Below are positions 41,097 to 50,221 of a DNA stretch of 64,000 nt, in pieces (positions within the stretch are counted from its first letter, which is position 1; each line of letters opens with the position of its first letter). This DNA comes from Psychrobacter faecalis (lineage in GTDB: Bacteria; Pseudomonadota; Gammaproteobacteria; Pseudomonadales; Moraxellaceae): the NCBI RefSeq assembly GCF_016107575.1, contig NZ_JABAST010000013.1, positions 1 through 64,000 of the forward strand, given 5' to 3'. The translations under genes were made by a program, and so were the position numbers. The notes beneath the pieces are model-generated. The model was not told the origin of the DNA and did not search any database. It saw only the letters and a list, made by a program, of their open reading frames with translations.

Positions 41097-42776
41097 ATGC
41101 TCGTATCATTAACTTTACAGCAGTTTGCATTGATTGCTCAGCATGAGCTGAGCATGGCTGAAGGCTTCAATGTCATCACCGGTGAGACAGGTGCTGGCAA
41201 GTCATTATTACTAGATTCGCTGTCTTTGTGCGTAGGTGAGCGCGCTGATAGTGCCATGGTCAGGCACGGCGCGGCGTATGCTGATATCTATGCGCAGTTT
41301 GATGTAGAAAATAATGACGTCGTGGCAGAATGGTTTGCCAAGAACGAGCGCCCTTTAGAAGAACCTGAAGTCTTGATTCGCCGTCAGCTTAGTAATACAG
41401 GACGCTCTAAAGCCTGGTTAAATGGCACGCCGGTCAGCTTAGCGGAACTTAAAAGCTTAGGCGCTTTATTGGTAAACATTCATAGTCAACATGCCCAGCA
41501 AGCCTTACTAAAGCCACAATTTGTGGTGCAATGGCTTGACGAGATGGCACAAATCACGCCACTTGCTGTACAAACGACCAGCAGCTATCAAGCTTATCAG
41601 CAGCTCAAACGCCGCGCTGATGATATCGCCAGCCGCGAAGCTCAGCGTCAAGATCGCATTCAATTGTTGCAAAGCCAGCTTGCTGATATTGCGCCGCTAC
41701 TCGCGGTTGATTATGCAGAAGTAGAAGCGGAGCACGAAGAGCTGTCTAATATCGAAGCGTTGATGACGGAAGCCAGTCACGGTTTACACCTGCTCGATAA
41801 TGACACCGATGAGCCGGATGTCATGACCTTGCTCGGGCAAGCAATTAAGCTTTGCGACAATCAAATGAGCGTCAGTCAAACCTTTGAGCAGGCGTCCGAA
41901 CAGTTGCATTTGGCGCAGCAGCAAATCACTGAGGTCACAGGCTTGCTATCGGATTATGCGGAACAGCAATTACCCGACCCTGAGCGCTTGCAAACACTCG
42001 ATAGCTTAATCAGTCTTGGGCACCGCTTGTCGCGTAAGCATGGCCTGCCCGCAAGCGATTTGATTGATGAAGCAAAGCAGTGGCAAGCGCAATTAGAACA
42101 GTTAGAAAACGAGCCAAGTAGTGATGCAATGGCAGCGCAAATCGAGCAAGCATGGCAAGAGTATTTGTCACTTGCCACTGAGCTTAATAAACAGCGCTCA
42201 AAAGCGGCGCCAAAAGTCAGTAAACAGCTGATTGCGCAATTACAACCGCTTGCCCTGCCAAATGCGCGCTGCGAGTTTGTCTTTACCAAAAAGACCGATC
42301 CTAGCCAGTATAATGGTCAAGGCTGCTATGATATCGATTTGTTGTTTAGCGCCAACGTCGGTATGCCGATGCAGCCGCTACATAAAATTGCCTCAGGTGG
42401 TGAGCTGTCGCGGATGGCACTGGTCATGCAAGTTCTGCAAGCGACCAATGCTAATAATAATGCTGCCAAGCCGATGCTCGTCTTTGATGAAGTGGACGTC
42501 GGTATCAGTGGCGGTACGGCGCAAGTGGTTGGTGAGCTGTTACGTGCGCTTGGGCAGACGCAGCAGTTATTGGCCATTACTCACCAAGCACAGGTTGCGG
42601 CGCAAGCGCATCAGCATATCTTGGTACAAAAACATCATGATGAGCAAACTGAGAGCGAGTTATTAATTTTGACCGATAGCGCGCAAGTCGATGAGCTGGC
42701 CCGTATGTCTGGCGGTGTGACCATCACTGATGTCACCCGTGACCATGCACGTAGCTTATTAAGTGATGTTAAATAA
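41097..42776 (+). CDS. recN: DNA repair protein RecN
   Basis: SMC-like ATPase of double-strand-break repair. Walker A is GETGAGKSLLLDSLS (about residues 28-42). A long coiled coil occupies about 150-370, and the C-terminal half carries ASGGELSRMALVMQ and Walker B MLVFDEVDVGISGG. The ATG at 41097 directly follows a TTG in the same frame and has GAGAGG five bases upstream, so I use it (559 residues). No LexA-type operator was identified upstream. Confidence 0.96.
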   Translation: MLVSLTLQQFALIAQHELSMAEGFNVITGETGAGKSLLLDSLSLCVGERADSAMVRHGAAYADIYAQFDVENNDVVAEWFAKNERPLEEPEVLIRRQLSNTGRSKAWLNGTPVSLAELKSLGALLVNIHSQHAQQALLKPQFVVQWLDEMAQITPLAVQTTSSYQAYQQLKRRADDIASREAQRQDRIQLLQSQLADIAPLLAVDYAEVEAEHEELSNIEALMTEASHGLHLLDNDTDEPDVMTLLGQAIKLCDNQMSVSQTFEQASEQLHLAQQQITEVTGLLSDYAEQQLPDPERLQTLDSLISLGHRLSRKHGLPASDLIDEAKQWQAQLEQLENEPSSDAMAAQIEQAWQEYLSLATELNKQRSKAAPKVSKQLIAQLQPLALPNARCEFVFTKKTDPSQYNGQGCYDIDLLFSANVGMPMQPLHKIASGGELSRMALVMQVLQATNANNNAAKPMLVFDEVDVGISGGTAQVVGELLRALGQTQQLLAITHQAQVAAQAHQHILVQKHHDEQTESELLILTDSAQVDELARMSGGVTITDVTRDHARSLLSDVK

Positions 42777-42979
42777 TGATTATCGAGTGATGGCTACTAA
42801 ATAGCTGGCAGGTACATGGTTAGTAGAAAATAACTCGCAAATAATGACCAGTCGAGAGTACAGTCTTTTAGCAAACAATCGCTAAATATTTGCTTTAGTT
42901 GATTTTTTACGCCTAAACGCCATATAGTGGTCTATCCTCTTAATAATTTCACCTTTAATATTAGGTTGCGTTTGTTTAT

Positions 42980-43543
42980 ATGTCTAAAGCCAATTTGACC
43001 CATCACTTCTTAATCGCGGCGCCCGAGCTGTCAGACCCACGGTTTGAGCAGGCGCTGATTTATATCTGTCGCCATGATAAACATGGGGCGCTTGGTCTGA
43101 TGGTCAATCGTCCGATAGAGCAAGCGCGCGTCGGCAAACTGCTAGAAGACTTAGACATTGAGGTCACCGATCCGCAAGTAATGGAAGATATGGCGCTAGA
43201 AGGTGGGCCTATGTATCCAGAAGTCGGTTTTGTCCTGCATACCGGTCAACCAGAATGGGCGTCGTCTTTTGCCATCTCAGAAAACGTCTGTATTACTACC
43301 AGTCAAGATATTCTAAAACGCATCGCTGCTGGTCAAGGTGTCGGGCATTATCAGCTGTGCTTAGGTCATGCCAGCTGGGGTAAAAAACAGCTCGACCAAG
43401 AACTTGCGAGTGGCGACTGGCTGGTTTGTCCTGCGGATCTGAATTTACTGTTTGATACGCCATTTGCAGAGCGTTGGCAAATCGCTGCCGATAAGATTGG
43501 CGTTAATTTTGACTATTTGAGCAGCGATATTGGTCATGCCTAG
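42980..43543 (+). CDS. YqgE/AlgH family protein (UPF0301)
   Basis: A 187-residue protein of the AlgH/YqgE family, of unclear biochemical role. It has the typical [21 protein letters not shown] start (given for position), [28 protein letters not shown] and [15 protein letters not shown]. It lies directly before ruvX, as in most proteobacteria. Confidence 0.93.
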   Translation: MSKANLTHHFLIAAPELSDPRFEQALIYICRHDKHGALGLMVNRPIEQARVGKLLEDLDIEVTDPQVMEDMALEGGPMYPEVGFVLHTGQPEWASSFAISENVCITTSQDILKRIAAGQGVGHYQLCLGHASWGKKQLDQELASGDWLVCPADLNLLFDTPFAERWQIAADKIGVNFDYLSSDIGHA

Positions 43544-43615
43544 CGTTATATATTAAGTGCTATATACTGAGCAGCATTTGCTTCATGAAGACAGAAACAG
43601 GAAGTACCCCAAATT

Positions 43616-44170
43616 ATGGTCAATAGTATTCTTGCAGATAGCGCGGGCGCTATAACTACTGATAGCACAGACGCTATAACTACTGATAGCGCTACAGAGC
43701 CAACGATTAAGCCGCATCTAATTTTGGCGCTCGATTATGGCGTCAAAAAGATGGGGATGGCGCTAGGCAATTCTATTACCGAGACGGCGCGCGCCTTTGA
43801 TATTTTGGCGATGAATAATGGTCAGCCGGATTGGGACAACCTGCTTGGTATTATCAAAGTTTGGGGCGTGGCAAAAGTGGTGGTCGGATTGCCACTCAAT
43901 ATGGATGGTAGCAGCTCAATGTTGTCCAAGCGGGCGCACAAATTTGCTCGTCGCTTAGCGCATAGAATTATGGAGCAGCGTTTACCCGTCATTGTCTCTC
44001 TCTGTGATGAACGTCTGACCTCAGTTGCGGCGCGTGAGATAGCTTGGGAGAATGGCTGGATTCAAAACGAGCGTGACCCGATTGATGATATCTCCGCCTG
44101 CATCCTGATGTCGACGTATTTTGCTGATCCGAGTAGCAGTCTCGCCATCGACGCCATTAAAGCGAATTAG
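43616..44170 (+). CDS. ruvX: Putative pre-16S rRNA nuclease / Holliday junction resolvase YqgF
   Basis: RNase H-fold nuclease. The first catalytic strand is LALDYGVKKMGMA, then VVGLPLNMDGSSS, and VSLCDERLTS with the closing DPIDDISACILM. The core starts near residue 34. The preceding Thr/Asp/Ala-rich extension contains two copies of AITTDS encoded by a 24-bp tandem repeat. Length 184 against about 140-150 for the family. It follows the AlgH-family gene. Confidence 0.92.
   Translation: MVNSILADSAGAITTDSTDAITTDSATEPTIKPHLILALDYGVKKMGMALGNSITETARAFDILAMNNGQPDWDNLLGIIKVWGVAKVVVGLPLNMDGSSSMLSKRAHKFARRLAHRIMEQRLPVIVSLCDERLTSVAAREIAWENGWIQNERDPIDDISACILMSTYFADPSSSLAIDAIKAN
43649..43690. repeat. 24-bp period tandem repeat inside ruvX
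   Basis: GCTATAACTACTGATAGC occurs at 43649-43666 and again at 43673-43690, giving a repeated AITTDS in the protein. Confidence 0.9.
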
Positions 44171-44259
44171 TAGAAAGCGGTTGAATAGTACGCTAAATCC
44201 ATGGCTAATATACCGCGCCTCTTCGCTATATCATCTAAACGAATAAATGACTGATTAAT

Positions 44260-44739
44260 ATGACCACTGTCTCAGATCCATCTTTGCAAAACAAGTCGCA
44301 ACGTGGCTTTGCACCGCTAGCGATTGCGCGTATCAAAGGCGCGCAGCGAGCAAACCAGATAGCGATTTATCTTATTTATGCCGCTATTCTCGCCTTTATG
44401 GTCTTTGGCACCATTGCTAGTATCAAAGCCTTTCATAACAATCAGCTGCTTTATCAATTGTTCTATAACCTGCCCTACGCTTTGGTGGCGCTGACGATTC
44501 CTATTACTATTTATGATGCATTGGTGATTTATCGTTATCGCTTAAATCAGCCATCAATGATTGCCATGAGTATTGGTGTATCGACGGTTATATTACTTGG
44601 CGGGCTACTATTTGCCGATACTGCTTGGTTAGGATTGGCATGTTGGCTTGGGGTGGCGTTTTTATTTAAGGTGAGCTTTAAGCGCTTTTTTAACTTTTTA
44701 GACGCTGAAGAAACGTCTGAAAATGTTAAAGAAACATAA
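44260..44739 (+). CDS. Hypothetical membrane protein
   Basis: 159 residues with four predicted transmembrane segments (about 33-55, 64-85, 99-115 and 119-135) and a polar N-terminus. No family recognised. It lies between ruvX and tusA on the same strand with gaps of 89 and 76 bases. Confidence 0.75.
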   Translation: MTTVSDPSLQNKSQRGFAPLAIARIKGAQRANQIAIYLIYAAILAFMVFGTIASIKAFHNNQLLYQLFYNLPYALVALTIPITIYDALVIYRYRLNQPSMIAMSIGVSTVILLGGLLFADTAWLGLACWLGVAFLFKVSFKRFFNFLDAEETSENVKET

Positions 44740-44815
44740 AACTTCCTGATAAAAATGCCATCACTAATAAAGAACTGAAAACATTCACCATATTTTATTG
44801 ATTTAAAAAACGACT

Positions 44816-45142
44816 ATGACAACTTCAACATCTGATAGTACCATTCAACATCATTTAGATACCCAAGGGCTGATTTGCCCTGAGCCGGTGATGATGCTAC
44901 ATCGAACCATACGTAATGCCGAAGCTGGCGCAGTGATTGAAATACTCGCTACAGATCCTGCGACCACTCGCGATATTCCTAATTTTTGCCGTCATTTGGG
45001 GCATGAGCTTGTAAAGCAAGAAACGCTTGCTGAAAATGTGCCGTTAAATATTGATCCTGATGAAATCACAATTACGGACGATGATGATGCACCTATTAAC
45101 GCCACGCTTTATCGCTATTTGGTGAAGAAAAAGAATGCTTAA
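44816..45142 (+). CDS. tusA: TusA-family sulfur carrier
   Basis: SirA/TusA fold protein with the active Cys21 in [15 protein letters not shown], then [25 protein letters not shown]. TusA passes sulfur for the 2-thiolation of tRNA wobble uridine. It is 108 residues, slightly longer than the usual 80 because of an acidic C-terminal stretch. The Tus partner proteins are not in the window. Confidence 0.88.
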   Translation: MTTSTSDSTIQHHLDTQGLICPEPVMMLHRTIRNAEAGAVIEILATDPATTRDIPNFCRHLGHELVKQETLAENVPLNIDPDEITITDDDDAPINATLYRYLVKKKNA

Positions 45143-45248
45143 ATGCATTTGATTGAGCTTAAAGCACTCATAGCATCAACGCACTAATAGCATCCAGATA
45201 TCTTTGCTTTGTACGAAACATATCATTCACAAATTAAAGGTAGATAGC

Positions 45249-46481
45249 ATGTTAGCGCCCCAAAAGCAGTATGTGCAGTGGCTCGAAAACAAAGACGGCA
45301 GCGAGACGTTACATCAAGCACTTTGGTTGTCGGAAAGCAATCATGCGCCGCCTGCGCGTATTGTGTTGGTCGATGATAAAACGACCGCCGATGAGGCTTA
45401 TCGCTTGGCTTGCGGAGGCACTTCACTACTGTGGCGTGGTGACTTTCATAATGCACGGCAACTGCTACAAGCGCTCAATCGACGCATCGAGCGTACCAAT
45501 GAGCGCTCTGAGCTACGTAAAATAAAAAAAGCAGCAAATCAATCTGCAAAATCCAATAAAAATGTAGATAAATCTTCAGAGTTATCCAAAAGTATTCCTA
45601 ACTTATTTCATCAGCAGCGCCAATTGCAAGCCCAGCGTGCGCGCATATTAAGCCGTCTGCTACTCGAGCTTGATGCCAATTATGTCAGCCAATTACGCCG
45701 CGCCCCTGATATGAGTGCGGCTTGCATAGCTGCTTTTGGTCAGTTGGATAATGAACTGAATGAGTCGTATGTGCTGTCTTTTCGTGACCTACAAGGAGCG
45801 CTTGGTGCAGCGCAGTGGCGCGAAAAAGGCGTTCCGATTGATGGTTTAGATTTATCGATATTCCCGCATTATGGTGTCTTTGCCCCAACCCGCCATGAAT
45901 ATGTGCAGCTATTACTCGAGGCGCCACTGCCAGATACTTGTGATGTCGCTTATGATATCGGTACGGGCACTGGCTTGCTGGCTATTATCTTAGCGCAGCG
46001 CGGTGTCAAACAAGTAATTGCCACCGACTTAAATCCGCGAGCTTTAACCTGCGCCAGCGAAAATTTTACGCGATTAGAATTAGCTAATGTACAGTTGCAA
46101 CAGGTGGATTTATATTCAACGGATGCGCCACTCGCTAATTTAATTGTCTGTAATCCGCCTTGGCTACCCGCTAAGCCAAGCTCGCCGTTAGAGTATGCCG
46201 TTTATGATGCCAATAGCAAAATGCTGCGTGGGGTTTTGCAGGGCGCGAAATCTCATTTAGCTAAGCAAGGAGAAGTCTGGTTGATTCTGTCGGATTTGGC
46301 TGAGCATTTACAATTACGCACTCGTGAGGAATTATTAGGCTGGTTTGCTGATAGTGGTTTGAAAGTAAAATACCGCCTCAATACCAAACCTAAGCATAGT
46401 CGCAGCCAAGATGAGTCTGATCCACTATTTGCAGCGAGGAGTAGCGAGATTACTTCATTATGGTGCTTAGAACCTGCCTAA
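45249..46481 (+). CDS. SAM-dependent methyltransferase with NPPW motif
   Basis: Class I methyltransferase of 410 residues. The SAM loop is AYDIGTGTGLLAIILAQRG (about residues 235-255 counted from 45249), and the catalytic-type motif is CNPPWLP, as in N-methyltransferases of the HemK/PrmC and RlmG type. The N-terminal half is not conserved by eye and includes a Lys/Asn/Ser-rich linker (about 95-125). The frame reaches 45204; the ATG at 45249 has AAAGG upstream. The substrate is unknown. Confidence 0.82.
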   Translation: MLAPQKQYVQWLENKDGSETLHQALWLSESNHAPPARIVLVDDKTTADEAYRLACGGTSLLWRGDFHNARQLLQALNRRIERTNERSELRKIKKAANQSAKSNKNVDKSSELSKSIPNLFHQQRQLQAQRARILSRLLLELDANYVSQLRRAPDMSAACIAAFGQLDNELNESYVLSFRDLQGALGAAQWREKGVPIDGLDLSIFPHYGVFAPTRHEYVQLLLEAPLPDTCDVAYDIGTGTGLLAIILAQRGVKQVIATDLNPRALTCASENFTRLELANVQLQQVDLYSTDAPLANLIVCNPPWLPAKPSSPLEYAVYDANSKMLRGVLQGAKSHLAKQGEVWLILSDLAEHLQLRTREELLGWFADSGLKVKYRLNTKPKHSRSQDESDPLFAARSSEITSLWCLEPA

Positions 46482-46519
46482 TCTTTAATAATTGATAATT
46501 AATCATTGAGTATCAAATT

Positions 46520-47458
46520 ATGAGCCGCGACCGCGCCGTCCAACAGCGCCAACCTAAAGCGCTAGCCGTCGATGACGAGCCAGCTTACATCACCGAGTTT
46601 CGGCAAGCAATGCTCGCCCGCGGTTTAGCAACGCGGACGCGTAATGCTTATGTGCGCGATTTACGTTCTTGCGAGCTGACCAATCCTATCGCGCTGACGA
46701 AATGGCAGCCTGAAGACGTGCTGCACTGTTTATCAACCCTTACCATCGAGGGCAAAACGCCGCGCACGCAAGCACGTACGCTGTCAAGCTTGCGCCAGTT
46801 CTACCTTTGGATGATTGCTAGTAATTTGCGTGAGGACAATCCGTGTGAGCGTATCAAAAGCCCCAAATTAGGTCGTCCACTGCCAAAGGATTTGAGCGAG
46901 GCCGATGTCGATAACCTCCTCGCTGCACCTGATAGCAGCACGGCGCTCGGTCTACGTGATAAAGCCATGTTAGAGGTGCTCTATGCTTGTGGTCTGCGCG
47001 TCAGCGAGCTGATTAATCTGTCGCTTGAGCAAGTCAATCTAAACGCTGGTTGGCTACAAATTACCGGTAAAGGCAATAAAACCCGCTTAGTGCCACTCGG
47101 CGAATATGCAGCAGATGCGCTAGAAGATTATCTAACGCACGCTCGTGGCGATTTGATTGCGCATTTGAAATCTGGTAATTGCCAAGCGGTGTTTTTGACC
47201 GCGCAAGGCGGCTATATGACACGGCAGAACTTTTGGTATCTATTAAAGAAATACGCCAAAGTTGCCAGCATAGATAAAGAGCTATCACCGCATACCCTAC
47301 GCCATGCTTTCGCCACCCATTTACTCAATCATGGCGCAGACCTGCGTAGCGTGCAGTTATTACTGGGGCACAGTGATTTATCAACCACACAGATTTATAC
47401 TCATGTGGCGACGGCGAGATTGCAGAAGTTGCATGCCGAGCATCATCCGCGCGGTTAG
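46520..47458 (+). CDS. xerD: Site-specific tyrosine recombinase XerD
   Basis: Resolves chromosome dimers at dif together with XerC. Catalytic residues are all present: R160 (ACGLRVSEL), K184 (GKGNKTR), H258 and R261 (PHTLRHAF), H284 (LLGHSDLS) and Y293 (TTQIYTH). MTRQNFWYLLKKY and the end AEHHPRG favour XerD over XerC. The N-terminal SAM-like domain occupies about 25-105. The last 10 residues before the domain are an extended start. It is not part of an integron or phage. Confidence 0.93.
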   Translation: MSRDRAVQQRQPKALAVDDEPAYITEFRQAMLARGLATRTRNAYVRDLRSCELTNPIALTKWQPEDVLHCLSTLTIEGKTPRTQARTLSSLRQFYLWMIASNLREDNPCERIKSPKLGRPLPKDLSEADVDNLLAAPDSSTALGLRDKAMLEVLYACGLRVSELINLSLEQVNLNAGWLQITGKGNKTRLVPLGEYAADALEDYLTHARGDLIAHLKSGNCQAVFLTAQGGYMTRQNFWYLLKKYAKVASIDKELSPHTLRHAFATHLLNHGADLRSVQLLLGHSDLSTTQIYTHVATARLQKLHAEHHPRG

Positions 47459-47502
47459 AATTGAAATTAAAGATTTATTGATGATTGTAAAAGGAATAAA
47501 AC

Positions 47503-47841
47503 GTGTCGCAAGCTCAGCCATCTACTTTGCCTACCCTAACAAAAGGGCAAAACTCTGCCCTCAAAAACCTGACCATCATGGGTTACTTAGAAGGCACGTC
47601 TTTTTTATTATTGCTTGGTATCGCCATGCCACTAAAATACATGTTAGGTATTCCTGAAGCAGTGAAATATGTCGGTATGGCGCATGGGGGATTATTTATC
47701 GCCTATATTTTGATGCTGTTGATTGCAACGAGTAAAATAAAAATGCCGCTATGGGCAATGCCTGCAGGTGTGCTTGGCTCGTTTTTACCATTTGGTCCGT
47801 TTATATTTGATCATTTATTAAAAAAGCGTTTGAAAAAATAG
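47503..47841 (+). CDS. DUF3817-family membrane protein
   Basis: 112 residues with three hydrophobic segments and the family motif YLEGTSFLLLLGIAMPLKY, then VGMAHGGLFIAYI and PFGPFIFD. It starts with GTG, with AAGGA about eight bases upstream. Function is unknown. The IS5 element begins 26 bases after its stop and does not break it. Confidence 0.85.
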   Translation: MSQAQPSTLPTLTKGQNSALKNLTIMGYLEGTSFLLLLGIAMPLKYMLGIPEAVKYVGMAHGGLFIAYILMLLIATSKIKMPLWAMPAGVLGSFLPFGPFIFDHLLKKRLKK

Positions 47842-47882
47842 AATTAAGTATTTTTGGTTATCGATTAGACCTCTTGCAAAAG

Positions 47883-48278
47883 TCATAGGTTTAGCTCGAA
47901 ATTAATGATACCAGCAAACAGCTTCATTCTAAGATCATAGCGCTGACGACGGTTACGATATTTATGAGCCACGATTTTGAACAACTTGATTAAGCCTATT
48001 TTGTGCTCAACCACAATACGGAACTTTGCCAGATAGTGATTGGCCTGTTTGCATATCTCCAGTAACTGACCACCACGTGGCTTTTTAAAAGGGGTGAAGG
48101 TTTGCTTATGTAGCTTTGCTAACCCTTGATAACCACTATCTGCTAGTAATTTAGCATTGTCAGGAAGCCAATCAGGACAAGTATCTTTATAGAGCTTAAA
48201 ATCGTGGATTGACCCTTTGCAGGTTTGCACATCAAGTATCAACCCTGTTTGCCAATGAACGATAACCTGCGCTTTCAA
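47883..48278 (-). CDS. IS5-family transposase, second frame (OrfB)
   Basis: 131 residues with the C-terminal part of the DDE domain: LILDVQTCKGSIHDFKLYK and LLADSGYQGLAKLHK (second Asp), and the Glu in RIVVEHKIGLIKLFKI. Its nominal start is a TTG overlapping the first frame's stop. A -1 shift at the A8 run (48319-48326) would join the two frames and produce the conserved YYSGKKKQHTLKAQ segment, so the true product is likely a fusion. Confidence 0.85.
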   Translation of the reverse strand: MKAQVIVHWQTGLILDVQTCKGSIHDFKLYKDTCPDWLPDNAKLLADSGYQGLAKLHKQTFTPFKKPRGGQLLEICKQANHYLAKFRIVVEHKIGLIKLFKIVAHKYRNRRQRYDLRMKLFAGIINFELNL

Positions 48279-48715
48279 GGTGTGTTGTTTTTTCTTACCG
48301 CTATAGTAGTCGCTTTGGTTTTTTTTGGACGCTCAATTGGGGTTTCGGTCGCATCAACAATGACGACGCTCCAATTGATGTCATCATCGACGCGACTAGG
48401 GAGCTTTTTGGGCAATTCAAACTTGCCAGAGTCAATCAGGATGTCTTCTACTTTACGGATGATACGACTAGCAGAAGACTCATGAATACCAAAGTCCATA
48501 CTGATATGATAAAGCGTGCGGTATTCACGCCAATAAGTCAGGGCTAGTAGTATCTGCTCCTTAAGACTGAGCAAGCTTGGTCTGCCTGATTTGGTTTTAG
48601 ATGCTTCATGCTCTTGCATGGCCTCAAGCATGTCATAAAAGGTGGCTTTATGAATGCCAGTGTAGCGTTTAAAACCAGCGTCACTTTGTTTGAGTAGCTT
48701 ATCTATGTTTGGCAT
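48275..48715 (-). CDS. IS5-family transposase, first frame (OrfA)
   Basis: 146 residues with the N-terminal helix-turn-helix region (LSLKEQILLALTYWREYRT) and the first catalytic Asp in VVIVDATETPIERPKK. The frame leaves the conserved sequence right after the A8 run and stops 14 codons later, as expected for programmed -1 frameshifting. Confidence 0.85.
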   Translation of the reverse strand: MPNIDKLLKQSDAGFKRYTGIHKATFYDMLEAMQEHEASKTKSGRPSLLSLKEQILLALTYWREYRTLYHISMDFGIHESSASRIIRKVEDILIDSGKFELPKKLPSRVDDDINWSVVIVDATETPIERPKKTKATTIAVRKNNTP

Positions 48716-48877
48716 GGTTCCTAAAAAGTTATGAGCGTCTTCTTATTTTAATTCCCTTTGCTACTTTTGCAAGAGGTCTATTGTCTTTAGACTTTTGAGG
48801 ATAGTGATCCGTCAAGAACAAGATAAAATAAGTTGGACACCCAGTATCATCCGCCTAGATAAACCAAAATGCTTACC

Positions 48878-49312
48878 TTATTTTGCTATCACTATACTAG
48901 GGTTACGCGCTTTTATTTCTTGGTAAAATAATCGTTTGTCTTTTGGCGATATTAATACCTTTTTATTTTTATAGTCTACCTCAAGTCTATCTAACGACAG
49001 AGCTGGTGCAGAAACCATATTTCGGGTTGGAGCAATATAAGTAATGTCTGTAAGCTCAATACGCTGCGTAGAAAAACCATTATTTATAAGAAGATGACCG
49101 TCTGATAACGTATATTTCGTACCAAAAAACGGCATAAGCATTAATACTATAAAAGGTAAGAAAATAAATGCCAAAAAAATAGCTTTAGCTAACGAGCCGT
49201 TTTCACTTTTCTTCCATTGCCAAAATGGAATGCCAATCATCATAAAGCTACCTCCCAAGAGCGTAAATCCAATCCAGAAATCAATTTTAGATGTAAATAC
49301 AATGTCTGTCAT
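48878..49312 (-). CDS. bPH_4-like (PH-domain) membrane protein
   Basis: 144 residues. Two transmembrane segments (about 12-32 and 43-64) are followed by a small bacterial PH-like domain: YTLSDGHLLINNG, IELTDITYIAPTRN, SAPALSLDRLEVDY and VLISPKDKRLFYQEI match the bPH_4 (formerly DUF1200) pattern. Function unknown. It lies downstream of the IS5 element on the same strand. Confidence 0.8.
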   Translation of the reverse strand: MTDIVFTSKIDFWIGFTLLGGSFMMIGIPFWQWKKSENGSLAKAIFLAFIFLPFIVLMLMPFFGTKYTLSDGHLLINNGFSTQRIELTDITYIAPTRNMVSAPALSLDRLEVDYKNKKVLISPKDKRLFYQEIKARNPSIVIAK

Positions 49313-49483
49313 AAAATACTCTATAGTTAGCTAAAGCGGATTTAAGTCTAGCAATAATAATCAATCTTATCTTTAACTAAGATAAATTTTAAATGAATCC
49401 CTAGCTGCAAACCTGCCCTTTTCTCGTTACAATACCTGCCATAGTATATTAACCTTCTATTTATTAAATAATCCGAGAATCCC

Positions 49484-50092
49484 ATGAGCCATAGACCCCC
49501 TGCTGACCTGTTAAAAAGCGCCGAACACTGGCGTGAAGATATCAACTTTCGCCAAGATGTGCTGGGCAAGCCGTTTGATTTTGCGACCACATGGGGTATA
49601 TTCTCGCCGCAAAAGCTCGATGATGGCAGTTTGATGCTGCTTGATTATGTGGATTTTCAAGCGGATGATGATTCGATAGATTTGGGCTGTGGCTATGGCG
49701 TGCTTGGTATGACGGCGGCGCGTGAATGTCCGAATGGACTGCATACCTTGATTGATAAAGATTTTATGGCGGTAGAATATGCGCGCCGTAATTGCGAGAA
49801 AAACGGTCTGAAAAATGTTGATGTGCATTTGTCTAACGGCTTTAATCATGTGGCAAAAGACAAAGACTTTAGCCTTGTGATGTCGAACTTGCCAGCCAAA
49901 GTAGGTAAAGAGCAGCATTATTTATACTTCCTTGATGCCTATGCGCGCATGCGTCAAGGTGGGCGTTTTTATGTGGTGACGATTAATGGCTTGCGTCAAT
50001 TTATGAAGCGCTCATTTACCGAAGTGTTTGGTAATAGCGAAAAGGTTAAACAAGGTAAAACTTATACCATTACCATGGCGACCAAAGACTAA
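49484..50092 (+). CDS. Class I SAM-dependent methyltransferase (RsmC/MTS-like)
   Basis: 202 residues. SAM-binding DLGCGYGVLGMTAAREC, then the MTS motif MSNLPAKVGKEQ (in place of NPPF), as in the small RsmC-like RNA guanine methyltransferases. It starts GKPFDFATTWGIFSPQKLDDGS, also typical of that group. Which nucleic acid it modifies is unknown. It ends at a terminator shared with lptG. Confidence 0.83.
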   Translation: MSHRPPADLLKSAEHWREDINFRQDVLGKPFDFATTWGIFSPQKLDDGSLMLLDYVDFQADDDSIDLGCGYGVLGMTAARECPNGLHTLIDKDFMAVEYARRNCEKNGLKNVDVHLSNGFNHVAKDKDFSLVMSNLPAKVGKEQHYLYFLDAYARMRQGGRFYVVTINGLRQFMKRSFTEVFGNSEKVKQGKTYTITMATKD

Positions 50093-50121
50093 GCTTAAGC
50101 AACTTAAAAACTGAGCAAACA

Positions 50122-50163
50122 AAAATCCCGCTAACAAGATGATGTCTTAGCGGGATTTTTTAT
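50122..50163. terminator. Bidirectional terminator between methyltransferase gene and lptG
   Basis: AAAAATCCCGCTAA and TTAGCGGGATTTTTT pair around an 11-base loop. Runs on both strands. Confidence 0.85.
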
Positions 50164-50221
50164 GGCTAAATTTTTAGAACTATATTTTTAAAGTTATATT
50201 TTTACAATTACATTTTTAAGG

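Larger units (their letters stand above)
47868..48778 (-). mobile_element. IS5-family insertion sequence (two overlapping ORFs)
   Basis: About 911 bases with terminal inverted repeats GACCTCTTGCAAAAGT at the left and ACTTTTGCAAGAGGTC at the right, flanked by TA on both sides (47866-47867 and 48779-48780). It carries a transposase split in two frames around an A8 run, as in the IS427 group. Inserted between the DUF3817 and bPH_4 genes. Confidence 0.85.

Noticed and set aside
46520-47458. Integrase of a mobile island
   Set aside because: The tyrosine recombinase has XerD-specific motifs and housekeeping neighbours; no attachment repeats were seen.
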